Source: Dyadobacter fermentans DSM 18053 (lineage in GTDB: Bacteria > Bacteroidota > Bacteroidia > Cytophagales > Spirosomataceae). Taken from it: 64,000 nucleotides of DNA. The stretch lies in the NCBI RefSeq assembly GCF_000023125.1, contig NC_013037.1, positions 434,001 through 498,000 on the forward strand, given 5' to 3'. The notes below the pieces were generated by a model, which was not told the DNA's origin, ran no database searches, and was given only the letters and a program-made list of their open reading frames with translations. The position numbers were made by a program, and so were the translations under genes. Shown here one piece after another: positions 36,812 through 45,812 of this stretch; position 1 is the stretch's first letter, and every line of letters starts with the position of its first letter.

Positions 36812-36917
36812 GGCGGTGGCGGGGATATGTTTGGCCCTAAATATCGATGAAAAAGGGATTTGTTAGGATGTTCAGGTTGTGATTTGGTATTTTTGGGCCG
36901 GTTTAAAGTGTAGAAAA

Positions 36918-37640
36918 ATGACTTATTGCTTAGGAATAAAAGTAAAAGAGGGCCTCGTTGCCCTGGCCGACACGCGCATCACCGCAGGCACCAATACCAC
37001 CACCAAAAAGAAAATGTACGTCACCCAGCAGGATAACTACTCGATGTTCATCATGACCAGCGGGTTGAGGTCTGTTCGCGACAAGGCCGTGCATTACTTT
37101 GAGGAACTGATCAGCGAAGGGGTGGTTTACAACAAGCTTTATAAGGCCGTCAATGCATTCGGGGAGCAGATTAAGCGGGTGGCCGAGGAAGATAAGGCGA
37201 GCCTGGAAAGGTCTGGCCTCAAATTTAACCTCAACACCATCGTAGGCGGGCAGTTGAAAGACGATAAGGACCACAAGCTGTTCCTGCTCTATTCGGAAGG
37301 CAACTGGGTAGAGCTCGACGAGGGCTCGCCTTACGTGATTATCGGCAACTCCGGACAAGGCAAGGCGATCCTAAACCGCGTGCTGAATGAGAACTCGTCA
37401 ATGAAACAGGCGCTGAAAGCCGGCTTCCTGTCTTTCGATTCCACACGCGTTAGCAACAACGACGTAGACTTCCCGATCGACGTCGTGCTGTACAAAAAGG
37501 ACAGTTTCGCGATCGCCGAACACCGTTATGAGCAGAAGGATATGGAGGAAATATCGAGGATCTGGGCCGAAAAACTGAAAGAGGCACTGGACGACATCCC
37601 CGAGGAGTGGATGGACAAAACCTTCGAAAAAATTCAATAA
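36918..37640 (+). CDS. Anbu-type proteasome-like protease
   Basis: A 240-residue protein of the bacterial proteasome-related (Anbu) family. The ATG at 36918 starts MTYCLGIKVKEGLVALADTRI, placing the probable nucleophile Thr2 right after the initiator Met; a 13-residue upstream extension would bury it. The Ntn-hydrolase core (LADTRITAG; IIGNSGQGKAIL) is evident. Anbu proteins form open ring or lock-washer assemblies of unclear physiological role. In many bacteria they are encoded with an alpha-E protein, a transglutaminase and a circularly permuted ATP-grasp protein; none of these is adjacent here. A strong terminator follows, so the gene stands alone. Confidence 0.82.
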   Translation: MTYCLGIKVKEGLVALADTRITAGTNTTTKKKMYVTQQDNYSMFIMTSGLRSVRDKAVHYFEELISEGVVYNKLYKAVNAFGEQIKRVAEEDKASLERSGLKFNLNTIVGGQLKDDKDHKLFLLYSEGNWVELDEGSPYVIIGNSGQGKAILNRVLNENSSMKQALKAGFLSFDSTRVSNNDVDFPIDVVLYKKDSFAIAEHRYEQKDMEEISRIWAEKLKEALDDIPEEWMDKTFEKIQ

Positions 37641-37666
37641 AAAAGGGGCGAAAGCCCCTTTTGTTG
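37641..37666 (+). terminator. Rho-independent terminator of the Anbu gene
   Basis: A 9-bp stem AAAAGGGGC (37641-37649) pairs with GCCCCTTTT (37654-37662) across a GAAA tetraloop, followed by a T-rich tail. It starts immediately after the stop codon. The A-rich left arm also makes it usable in the opposite direction. Confidence 0.85.
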
Positions 37667-37699
37667 CAATGAGGGCCAGCGGCCCGGAACATCTCCTAT

Positions 37700-37719
37700 C
37701 CAGGGGCTTCAGCCCCTGG
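37700..37719. repeat. REP-like palindrome
   Basis: Two perfect 9-bp arms CCAGGGGCT (37700-37708) and AGCCCCTGG (37711-37719) are separated by only TC. It lies between the Anbu terminator and the 3' end of the M28 peptidase gene, 14 bp from its stop. No T run follows on either strand, so it resembles a repetitive extragenic palindrome more than a terminator. Similar GGGGCTTCAGCCCC hairpins are common in Bacteroidota genomes. Confidence 0.55.
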
Positions 37720-37732
37720 GGCAAGGACTGCC

Positions 37733-39115
37733 TTAGAGGCCATATTTATCGATAAGGTACAGCATGGAAGCCATGGCCGCGGCACCGAGTTCGAGCTCCC
37801 GCTTGCTAACTGCCTCGAATGTATCGTTCGCGGCGTGATGGTAGTCAAAATAGCGTTGCGAATCGGGCATAAGGCCGAGCAGAACCGTGCCCTGCTGCGC
37901 AAGCGGCCCAATGTCCGCGCCACCGCCGCCAGGGCCGAGCTCATGGACGCCATAGGCTGCGAACAATTTCGTCCATTGCTGAATTTTCGCCTTCTGCGCA
38001 GGCGTACCCACAATCCCGAAACCGCGCGGTGAGAACCCGCCGTGGTCCGATTCAATGGCTGCAACGTGCGTTTCTTTACGCGTTTTCACCGAGTCCGCGT
38101 AGGCTATGCCGCCTTTCAGCCCATTCTCTTCGTTCATAAACATCACCGCGCGCAAAGTGTGGTTGGGCTGGTAGCCCAATGCTTTCAGGATGCGCACCGC
38201 TTCGATGGACTGCACACAGCCGGAACCGTCGTCGTGCGCGCCCTGGGCAAAATCCCACGAATCGAGGTGACCGCCTATGGCTATGTACTTTGCAGGGCTC
38301 GTTTTGCCTTTCAGCTCACCGATCACATTATGCGATGCCGCGTCTGGGAGGGTTTCACAGTTTTGTTCGAAGTAAAATTCGGCTTCGGGATTGGCCTGCA
38401 AGGTTTTGCTGAGCAATTCTGCCCCGTTCGTGCTGATCGCCGCCGCGGGAACCATAGGCGCGCCTGCTGCGTAGCGCATGCTGCCTGTGTGCGGGAAGTC
38501 GTCGAGCCGGGTGGTCATCGAGCGCGTAATGGAACCGATAGCGCCCAGCTTGGCCGCCTCGCTCGCACCGGACGCCCGCTGCTCTACGGCACCGGCGTAT
38601 GCCTCGAATGTATTGATTTTGGTCGGGTCCATCGGCCGGTTGAAGAACACGATTTTGCCTTTTACGTTTTCGGAGCCAAGGTCGCGGAGCTGCTGGAAGC
38701 TTTTTACCTCAATCACTTTTGCCCTGATACCGCCCTTCGGCGTGGCAATGGAGCCGCCCAATGCGGCAATGGCAACTTCGGTTTTCTGTTTGCCAACGAT
38801 GATCTGCGCTTTCTCCTTCGCCCCGCGCACCCAGTGGGGCACCATCACGTTTTGCAGGAACACATTGTCAAAGCGCTCACCTTCCATCACCGATTTGGTA
38901 TAAACTACCGCTTTGGCAGCGCCTGCCGAGCCGCTCAGCCTCGGCCCGACCTGTTTGGTAAGGTGCCGCAGCCATTCGTAGGCTTTGCCTTCGCCGAGCG
39001 CGGTGTCGTAAATTTTGCGGATAAAGACAGAGTCGGCCTGGAAGTCGGTTTGGGCCGAAACGGGCAGCGCTATCCCCGTAATGGAAAGGGATAGCGCTGT
39101 GAGGAATTTTTTCAT
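37733..39115 (-). CDS. Secreted M28-family zinc peptidase (carboxypeptidase Q-like)
   Basis: A 460-residue exported aminopeptidase or dipeptidase. The signal peptide covers residues 1-21. A PA-type insert domain lies at about 125-250, and the M28 catalytic domain holds zinc ligands H283 (GGHLDSWD), bridging D295 (AHDDGSG), E330 (MNEENG, with catalytic E329), D357 (ESDHGG) and the C-terminal H426/H427 (DYHHAANDTF). The architecture matches plasma glutamate carboxypeptidase-like M28 proteins. It probably trims peptides in the periplasm or outside. It lies 36 bp downstream of the RND transporter gene on the same strand. Confidence 0.9.
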   Translation of the reverse strand: MKKFLTALSLSITGIALPVSAQTDFQADSVFIRKIYDTALGEGKAYEWLRHLTKQVGPRLSGSAGAAKAVVYTKSVMEGERFDNVFLQNVMVPHWVRGAKEKAQIIVGKQKTEVAIAALGGSIATPKGGIRAKVIEVKSFQQLRDLGSENVKGKIVFFNRPMDPTKINTFEAYAGAVEQRASGASEAAKLGAIGSITRSMTTRLDDFPHTGSMRYAAGAPMVPAAAISTNGAELLSKTLQANPEAEFYFEQNCETLPDAASHNVIGELKGKTSPAKYIAIGGHLDSWDFAQGAHDDGSGCVQSIEAVRILKALGYQPNHTLRAVMFMNEENGLKGGIAYADSVKTRKETHVAAIESDHGGFSPRGFGIVGTPAQKAKIQQWTKLFAAYGVHELGPGGGGADIGPLAQQGTVLLGLMPDSQRYFDYHHAANDTFEAVSKRELELGAAAMASMLYLIDKYGL

Positions 39116-39151
39116 GTATGAAAGGGAATTAATGTAGCAACGGCTAATATA

Positions 39152-41473
39152 CTAGCTCGGTTTTACATTTTTTCCCTGCCGCTTGGCAATCGAGAGCAAT
39201 AATGCAGGCAGAAGGATGAGGTTGGTACACATCGCTACAAGCAAAGTGATAGAAACCATCACACCCATAGCGGCCGTTCCGCCGAAGCTCGAAGCCGAAA
39301 AGATCGAAAACCCGCAGAACAGGATCACCGCCGTGTAAATCATGCTCAATCCCGTCCCGAAAATAGAAGCGGTTACGGCTTTGGAAGGGGAAAGTCCTTT
39401 TTTGTACAGCTCCTCGCGGTAGCGCGTGAGGAAGTACACCGTTCCGTCCGAGGCAATACCGAACGTGATGCTGAAAATCAGGATCGTGGTTGGTTTGAAA
39501 TAAATATCAAAATACCCCATAATGCCGGCCGTTAATGCGAGCGGGATCAGACAAGGCAGTTTGGAAAGCAGGATAATGGGGATCGAGCGGAAGAGCACCA
39601 TGCCGACGATCGCAATGAGGACGATGGCGATCAGCAAGCTCTCGTACAGGTTGCTGAGCAGGTAATCGTTACTTTTCAGGAACACAAGGCTGTGGCCGGT
39701 AAGGCTCACTTTGTATTGTTCCGGACTGAAAATCGAATCCACTTTGGGACGAATGCGGCCCATGAGCTCCTTAATGCGCTCAGAACCGACGTCGGCCATC
39801 TGGAAGCTCACACGGGTAACGCTTTTATCCTCGTTCAGGAACGAAGTAAGCTGCTTTGCCGCGCCCTCCTGGCTTTGCAGGTAAGGCGTCATTTTGTTCA
39901 ATTCCAGCACGCCGGGCAATGCGTAGTATTTGGCATCGCCGCCGCGGTATCCCTGGTAGAGGAACTTCGAAGCCTCCACAATGGAAACAGGTTTCGAAAA
40001 TTCCGGGAACTTGGCCATTTCGTTCTGGAATGCCTTGATTTTATAAAGCGTCTTGGCCTGATCGGCAAAAACACCATTCGGCTGTTTGGTGTTGATCATC
40101 ACCTCGAACGGCAGCACGCCATTGAAGTTCTTTTCGAAGAAACGCAGGTCGGTGTAAACCACATCTTTCTTCGGCAAGTCGTCCACCACATAACCGATCG
40201 TTTTGATCTTAGTCATCCCGAATGCCGACACGACGATCATCACACCCATGGCAATGTAAATTTCCTTGCGGTGGTTATGCACCAGGCGATCCACCATTCT
40301 CAAAAAGCCCGCGGCCCATTTTCCGTCCAGGTGTTTCAGGTGGCGGGGCTTGGGTGTGCTCATGTAATGCAGGGTAATGGGCAAAAGCACGAGGCAAAGC
40401 ACGTAGGTTACCATCACATTAATGGCCGCTACGACGCCGAATTCCACCAGCAGGATACTGTTTGTAAAATAAAACACTCCAAACCCGATGGCCGTGGTCA
40501 TGTTGGCGAGGAAGGTCGATAGGCCGATCTGCCGGATCATTTCGCGCAGGGCCTCGTCCTTGTTGCTGTGCAATACGAGCTCAGCCTGATATTTGTTGAT
40601 CAGGAACACGCAGTTTGGCACCCCGATCACAATGAGCAGGGGCGGAATGAGACCGGTAAGCGCCGTGATTTTGTAATTAAACAAATGCAATGTGCCCACC
40701 GAGAACACCACGCCGATCAGCACGACGGTAATGGAGAGCAATGTGAGGCGGAACGAGCGGAAAAACGCCCAGAGGATGAACAAGGTCACAAATACGGCCA
40801 GTCCCATGAAAAGCTGCATTTCGCCGGAGATCTTCTTCATGTTCACCGTCCGGATGTACGGCATGCCGGAATAGTGCAGGTCGGTATCGTATTTCGTGGC
40901 GAATTGCTCGGCGATCTTTTCAATATCATCGACGATCGTCAGGCGGCGCTTGGAATTGAGTTCTTTATCGTTGAAAGTGATGACGATCAGCGTTGCATTG
41001 GTTTTGCTGTTCAGCACCAGACCTTCGTAAATGGGCAGGGCGGCAATTTCTTTTTTGATGCTGTCGGCTTCTGCCTGCGTGGTGGGAATGTCGCGGATCA
41101 CCGGGGCGAAGTCGAAGCGGGAGAGGCTATCGTTCCGGGCGATCTTGTAGACGTTGGCAAGCGAAAGGACGTTTTTGATTCCCTCCGTCTCCCGGATTTC
41201 CTGGGAGAGCTTGCACCAGTCGCGGAATTTGTTGATTTCGAAAAGTTGGGGGTCCTGCCAGCCGATCACCATTACGCTTCCGTCTTCGCCGAAAAGCTTG
41301 CGGAAATCCTGGTATTCTTTCTCTACGGGGTCGTTGGAAGGCAGAATGCGGGCGAAGTTGTAGGAGAGTTCAATTTTGCTGGCTTCGTAGGCCATGAAAA
41401 CCGTCGATACTAACACTAGTGCAACCCACAAAAGCCGGTAGCGGATAATGTAAGTCGCTATTTTATTCCACAT
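39152..41473 (-). CDS. RND/MMPL-family transporter (HAE3-like)
   Basis: A 773-residue membrane protein with two homologous halves. Each half has one helix (about 14-30 and 405-425), a large periplasmic domain and a block of five to six helices (about 225-375 and 620-765). The sequence AYEASKIELSYNFARILPSNDPVEKEY is typical of hydrophobe/amphiphile efflux-3 MMPL proteins. Family members move lipids, hopanoids or other hydrophobic molecules using the proton gradient. No adaptor or outer-membrane partner is encoded beside it. Together with the peptidase downstream it may form a two-gene unit, but a functional link is not evident. Confidence 0.88.
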   Translation of the reverse strand: MWNKIATYIIRYRLLWVALVLVSTVFMAYEASKIELSYNFARILPSNDPVEKEYQDFRKLFGEDGSVMVIGWQDPQLFEINKFRDWCKLSQEIRETEGIKNVLSLANVYKIARNDSLSRFDFAPVIRDIPTTQAEADSIKKEIAALPIYEGLVLNSKTNATLIVITFNDKELNSKRRLTIVDDIEKIAEQFATKYDTDLHYSGMPYIRTVNMKKISGEMQLFMGLAVFVTLFILWAFFRSFRLTLLSITVVLIGVVFSVGTLHLFNYKITALTGLIPPLLIVIGVPNCVFLINKYQAELVLHSNKDEALREMIRQIGLSTFLANMTTAIGFGVFYFTNSILLVEFGVVAAINVMVTYVLCLVLLPITLHYMSTPKPRHLKHLDGKWAAGFLRMVDRLVHNHRKEIYIAMGVMIVVSAFGMTKIKTIGYVVDDLPKKDVVYTDLRFFEKNFNGVLPFEVMINTKQPNGVFADQAKTLYKIKAFQNEMAKFPEFSKPVSIVEASKFLYQGYRGGDAKYYALPGVLELNKMTPYLQSQEGAAKQLTSFLNEDKSVTRVSFQMADVGSERIKELMGRIRPKVDSIFSPEQYKVSLTGHSLVFLKSNDYLLSNLYESLLIAIVLIAIVGMVLFRSIPIILLSKLPCLIPLALTAGIMGYFDIYFKPTTILIFSITFGIASDGTVYFLTRYREELYKKGLSPSKAVTASIFGTGLSMIYTAVILFCGFSIFSASSFGGTAAMGVMVSITLLVAMCTNLILLPALLLSIAKRQGKNVKPS

Positions 41474-41545
41474 AATTGATTATTAGGTTCACAAAAAGTT
41501 GCAAATATAAGCTACCAGGATGGGAAAAGGGGCATTTTTGAGCCT

Positions 41546-42730
41546 TCAAATGCCCGCCAATCTTTCAAGGTGATGGTATTCAATGCCAAAGAACTGCTTA
41601 GCCTCCCTGATTTTTTCCAGCGCCGCGGCCTGCGATTTCTCACTTCTGTTTCCCTTTGTTCCCACGATGAGGACGTTTTTGGGCGTGTGGGCATCGGAAA
41701 TAAATTCAAACACCTTCGTTTTGTAGCCGAAATATTCGAGCACCAGCGCACGAATGCCGTCGGTGACCATTTCCGCCTGTCTTTCCAGGAAAATACCGTG
41801 CCGGGTGAGGAAGCTCACGTCGTTCTCTGCCTTGTGCTGTTCTATCTGGCGGCGGATTTGCTTGTGGCAGCACGGCGCGACCACGATCAGGTCCGATTCC
41901 GCCTGGATACCCTTGAAAATGGCGTCGTCCGTAGCCGTGTCGCAGGCGTGGAGGGCAATGAGGATATTGGTACCCGCAGCATCGAACTGGTCGATCGTGC
42001 CTTCGCGGAAGGAGAGCCCTTCGAACCCCGCCTTCCGCGCGATCTCATTGCAGAGCGTTACGAGGTCGTTGCGAAACTCGATGCCGGTCACTTGCGGGTC
42101 CAGTTGGAGCACATTTCGGAGGTAGTCGTAAAGGGCAAATGTAAGATAACCCTTGCCCGAGCCCATATCGGCTACCCTTACCTGCCTGCCCGGTCCGATT
42201 TCCCGGATGAGGCTGCTCAGAATGTCGATATAATGGTTGATCTGCCGGAATTTGTCCTGCGCATTGTGAAACACATTGCCTTGCTGGTCGGTGATTTTCA
42301 GGTCAAACAAGTAGCCCTTCTCCGCCGGGGCGATGAGCCTATTTTTGGCCTTGTCGTGACTGAGCGAGGGCGCCTCCCGGCCTGACACGGCCTTTTTCTT
42401 CAAAGTAGCCTTGCCGCTTGGGTGCATTTCGAAGAGCGTGTCCGAATTGACGGTTTGCAACGTAGCCACGCGAAAATCGTTGCCCAGCCATTGCAGCAGC
42501 ATTTGCTCCACCTCCTCAAAAGTGTGATTCTTGGCAATATCCCGCGTTTTATGGCGGTAGGTAAGGCTGAGCCGCGGCTCCTTTTTGATGAGAATCGGCT
42601 TGATGTAGATGTTTTTGAGTGTGTCGTCGGGCCCGCGGTAGTTTCCGAGGGAAAGTTTTACAAAAGTGCCGTTGTGCAGGCTGTCGCTGGTTTCTGAAAT
42701 AAATTCACGCGCTTTTTCGGTAACGTTCAT
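41546..42730 (-). CDS. METTL25/RRNAD1-like SAM-dependent methyltransferase
   Basis: A 394-residue methyltransferase. A variable N-terminal domain (about 1-155) precedes the catalytic domain with DMGSGKGY (188-195), the block HACDTATDD (261-269) and APCCHK (285-290). The last two blocks are hallmarks of the Methyltransf_32 family that includes eukaryotic METTL25 and RRNAD1. The substrate of bacterial members is not established; an RNA, ribosome or protein target is conceivable. The gene stands alone, with about 70 bp gaps on both sides. Confidence 0.8.
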   Translation of the reverse strand: MNVTEKAREFISETSDSLHNGTFVKLSLGNYRGPDDTLKNIYIKPILIKKEPRLSLTYRHKTRDIAKNHTFEEVEQMLLQWLGNDFRVATLQTVNSDTLFEMHPSGKATLKKKAVSGREAPSLSHDKAKNRLIAPAEKGYLFDLKITDQQGNVFHNAQDKFRQINHYIDILSSLIREIGPGRQVRVADMGSGKGYLTFALYDYLRNVLQLDPQVTGIEFRNDLVTLCNEIARKAGFEGLSFREGTIDQFDAAGTNILIALHACDTATDDAIFKGIQAESDLIVVAPCCHKQIRRQIEQHKAENDVSFLTRHGIFLERQAEMVTDGIRALVLEYFGYKTKVFEFISDAHTPKNVLIVGTKGNRSEKSQAAALEKIREAKQFFGIEYHHLERLAGI

Positions 42731-42801
42731 GAGGGTGCTTCAATCTTTTCTATAAGAGGTAACGACCAGAATGGGCCGTTCAGTCTCACCAGGCGGCAAA
42801 A

Positions 42802-44604
42802 TCACCTGATGATCACTTTCGGGATCTCGATCTCGATGCGGATTCCGTGCTGTGCCTCGCTTTGGATTTGTATTTTACCGTGCAGGCTTTCTACGCGGCT
42901 TTTGATGTTTCTCAAACCGACCCCTTGCCGGTTCGGTTCGATCATGCCTGTGCCGTTGTCGCTCACGACGAGCACGATCGTTTTGACATTTTCCGTCAGG
43001 TCCACCGACGCCTGGGTGGCCCCCGAATGCTTGATAATGTTGTTGGTCAATTCAAGTACAATGCTGTACAGCTCAAACTCGATCTTGTTGTTGAGCCGGT
43101 TGTTCATGCCTGTCAGGTTGAAAGTGAAGGCGATGTTCTTGTTTTCGTTCAACTTGCTGATCAGCCGGTGCAATGCCATTGTGAGGCCATGCTCTTCGAG
43201 TTCGGCAGGCATGAGGTTGTGCGAGAGGCTCCTGACTTCCTTGTATGCCGCGCCGACCATCTGGTGGACGCTGTCGTAAATCTTCTGCTCTTCCTCGGAA
43301 AGTACCTTTTTGTCGATGCCGTACAAATACCAGTTCAGCGAAGCGAGCGTGCCGCCGAGGTGGTCGTGCAGCTCGGCCGCCACGCGTTTCCGTTCGATCG
43401 TTTGCCCTTCGATGAGCGCCGACTGGATTTCGGCATTCTTCGCACGGAGCTTTTTGTTGTTGAACCAAAGGAAGATCACAAACAGGATGGCGAGGCACGA
43501 GAAGCCGATCAGGAACCGCTGCACAATGCGCTGCTCGTTGATGATCTTCTGCTGTATTTCATTGTCCATCAGCTTATTGTCGTGCATGAGCTGGTACATC
43601 GTGTATTGCCGCTTGATCGTCTCGTCGTGGATCATACGCCGCACGAAATTGACGGCCTGACTGTAATCCAGCGCTACGTCGTACATTCCTTTGGCCTTGT
43701 ACGAACGCGAGAGCGTCACAAGCGCCCAGTTGGTTTGCTGCGTCGAGTGGTAGATTTTGGAGTAGGCCAATGCCCGCAGCCCGGCCTCGATCGACTGGTC
43801 GTATTTTTTCTGGTAATAATAGGTGTTACTGAGGTCATTGAGGCAGTTGACCTCCCCATAACGGTTGCCGATCTTGCGGAAGAGCGCAATACTTTGCTGA
43901 AAATACTTCTCAGATTCGGCATAATGGGCGAGCCGCACGTGCATATAGCCGATGCTCTGCAAAACCGTCGCCCGGCCCCAGTCGGAATTCATTTTGTCGA
44001 ACATCTCATAGGCCTGGTCGTAGAGTTTTACGGCCACGTCGTACATGCTTTTTTCGCGGTAGCAGTTGCCGAGGTTTTCGATACTCAGGGCAAGTGAGCT
44101 GTCGGCTTTCAGGCGGGTGAATATCTGCACCGCATGTTCGTAATTAATCCGCGAAGAGTCCCACTGCCGGTATTCCGAATAGCTTTCGCCCAGGAAACGT
44201 TTTCCGTGCGCCGTAAACATCGGCATGTTCAGTTGCCGCGACAAGGTGATCGTTTCATTGGACAATTCCCGCAGCACATCGTAGCTGCCGTCCAGCAGGT
44301 AATAGGTGCTCAAAAGGTTGTATGCCAATAGCTTTCCTTTACCCCACTGGTGTTTTTGCGAGAGACGCAGCACATGTTTCGAATAGAACATCGACTTTTC
44401 GGCGTCCTGAAAAAGGTACTCGGAAGCAAGCTTGTGATACTGATGGATGAGAACGGTGTCCTCCGCAAAACCTTCCTGCGGCTTGGATTCGACTACTTCT
44501 TCCGTCCGCTCCCGGCCGTTGTGCTGGCCGACTGTACTGCACTGGCTGGCCGAAAGCAAACATCCTAACGAGAAGAGGAGAATTAGTTTGTAGAATTCAT
44601 TCAT
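42802..44604 (-). CDS. TPR-containing sensor histidine kinase (HisKA_3/NarL type)
   Basis: A 600-residue kinase. The ATG at 44604 gives MNEFYKLILLFSLGCLLSASQC, an export or lipoprotein signal with C15 or C22; a TTG five codons upstream is less likely. The periplasmic part (about 45-350) is a series of tetratricopeptide repeats. A membrane helix (about 364-382) and short coiled coil lead to HisKA_3 with H413 (RVAAELHDHLGG). The HATPase has VVSDNGTG and GVGLRNIKSRV. Such kinases normally pair with LuxR-type response regulators encoded next to them, and none is present here. Its upstream region is the hairpin-rich gap 44605-44910. Confidence 0.88.
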   Translation of the reverse strand: MNEFYKLILLFSLGCLLSASQCSTVGQHNGRERTEEVVESKPQEGFAEDTVLIHQYHKLASEYLFQDAEKSMFYSKHVLRLSQKHQWGKGKLLAYNLLSTYYLLDGSYDVLRELSNETITLSRQLNMPMFTAHGKRFLGESYSEYRQWDSSRINYEHAVQIFTRLKADSSLALSIENLGNCYREKSMYDVAVKLYDQAYEMFDKMNSDWGRATVLQSIGYMHVRLAHYAESEKYFQQSIALFRKIGNRYGEVNCLNDLSNTYYYQKKYDQSIEAGLRALAYSKIYHSTQQTNWALVTLSRSYKAKGMYDVALDYSQAVNFVRRMIHDETIKRQYTMYQLMHDNKLMDNEIQQKIINEQRIVQRFLIGFSCLAILFVIFLWFNNKKLRAKNAEIQSALIEGQTIERKRVAAELHDHLGGTLASLNWYLYGIDKKVLSEEEQKIYDSVHQMVGAAYKEVRSLSHNLMPAELEEHGLTMALHRLISKLNENKNIAFTFNLTGMNNRLNNKIEFELYSIVLELTNNIIKHSGATQASVDLTENVKTIVLVVSDNGTGMIEPNRQGVGLRNIKSRVESLHGKIQIQSEAQHGIRIEIEIPKVIIR

Positions 44605-44724
44605 ATATCGTTGATCCAATGATAGTTAGGTGCGCAGGGTGTATGGCTAGCAGGTTCGTTAATAAGGCGGTGCCTGATAACCTTTACTTACAAAAATATA
44701 GTCTTTTATGTAATATGTGTACGA

Positions 44725-44749
44725 CGGCATCCAGCTTACGCGGATGCCG
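44725..44749. repeat. GC-rich hairpin in the kinase-yicC gap
   Basis: Perfect arms CGGCATCC (44725-44732) and GGATGCCG (44742-44749) with a 9-nt loop AGCTTACGC. It is the first of three inverted repeats in the 306-bp gap between the TPR kinase and yicC. The gap contains no convincing ORF. Confidence 0.5.
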
Positions 44750-44805
44750 GCCCGCAGCTCAGCGGCTACGCGGCAGGTGTACGGGTGTGTGGAGTGGCAA
44801 TGAGT

Positions 44806-44836
44806 GGTCATGCGCAATGCAGCATTGTGCATGACC
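44806..44836. repeat. Near-perfect 31-bp palindrome
   Basis: Fifteen-base arms (44806-44820, starting GGTCATGCGC, and 44822-44836, ending GTGCATGACC) flank a single central A; fourteen of fifteen pairs are Watson-Crick and one is G-T. It lies about 200 bp upstream of the TPR kinase start and 75 bp past the yicC stop, both on the minus strand. It could be an operator, a repeat element or part of a termination structure. A second small hairpin, CGCGCA-TTGC-TGCGCG, follows at 44845-44860. Confidence 0.6.
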
Positions 44837-44910
44837 CGTGCAGCCGCGCATTGCTGCGCGAGCGTGCGGATGTGGTTGGCTGAATAAGAAGTGAAGCCGC
44901 TCTTCCGGCG

Positions 44911-45798
44911 TCAGATGATGTTCATGGTTTGCTCCTTGATCTTTTCGAGCTCGTCCTTCATCTGAACTACCAGGTGCTGGATGGTGGCATCGTTAGCTTT
45001 GGAGCCTATGGTGTTAATCTCCCGGCCGATTTCCTGCGCGATGAAGTTCAGCTTCTTACCATTGCTTTCCGAAGCCTTCATCGTTTCGATGAAGTAGGTA
45101 AGGTGGTTGGCAAGACGGATTTTTTCTTCTGAAATATCGAATTTTTCGACATAATAGATCAGTTCCTGCTCGAAGCGGTTCGGGTCGAAGTTATCGTCCG
45201 TGAGCAGGTCGCGCACCTGTTTTTCGAGGCGCTCGCGAACGGCCGGTATGCGGGTCTTGTCCTGCTCAGCCACCTGGTCGAGCAGCGTCTGGATCGTTTT
45301 AATGTATTCGGCAAACTTGTCGCTGGTCATGCGGCCTTCCTGCTCTCTGAAAACCGTGCATTTGCGCAACGCTTCCAGCACCGCCACTTTAATCTGCGCC
45401 CAGTCGTTTTCCCGGCTCGATTCGTCCACCGTTTCGTTATTGTAAGCATTCGGCATTTGCAGCGCAATGCGGAGCAATTCCGTCCCGTCGGGCGCAAAGC
45501 CCAGGTTGGTCGCCGTTTCGGAAAGGTCCTCGTAATAGGCATTCACAAGCGCCCTGTTCACGGACGTGGATGCGATGGCTTTACCCACAGGCTGCACCGT
45601 AAGCGTGAATTCCACCTTTCCGCGTTCGAGCGACTGGGTGATCAGGTTACGGATTTCGATTTCCCTTTCGGAATAGTTGCGCGGCACGCGGCAGTAAATA
45701 TCCAGGAATTTGGAGTTCAATGTCTTGATTTCCACCGTGACATTGATTGAATCGGATTCGATGTTGGATACACCGTATCCGGTCATTGATTTCAACAT
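44911..45798 (-). CDS. yicC: YicC family endoribonuclease-like protein
   Basis: A 295-residue YicC family protein. It starts with the family signature MLKSMTGYG, followed by VEIKTLNSKFLDIYCRVPR, and ends in the DUF1732 domain with GKKLNFIAQEIGREINTIGSK. E. coli YicC is an endoribonuclease linked to small-RNA turnover; the full length and conserved C-terminus suggest an active protein here. It lies 14 bp downstream of pdxA on the same strand and is probably cotranscribed with it. In Bacteroidota yicC is often followed by gmk, but here it is followed by a gap with hairpins. Confidence 0.92.
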   Translation of the reverse strand: MLKSMTGYGVSNIESDSINVTVEIKTLNSKFLDIYCRVPRNYSEREIEIRNLITQSLERGKVEFTLTVQPVGKAIASTSVNRALVNAYYEDLSETATNLGFAPDGTELLRIALQMPNAYNNETVDESSRENDWAQIKVAVLEALRKCTVFREQEGRMTSDKFAEYIKTIQTLLDQVAEQDKTRIPAVRERLEKQVRDLLTDDNFDPNRFEQELIYYVEKFDISEEKIRLANHLTYFIETMKASESNGKKLNFIAQEIGREINTIGSKANDATIQHLVVQMKDELEKIKEQTMNII

Positions 45799-45812
45799 AA
45801 GGATGTGCGTTA

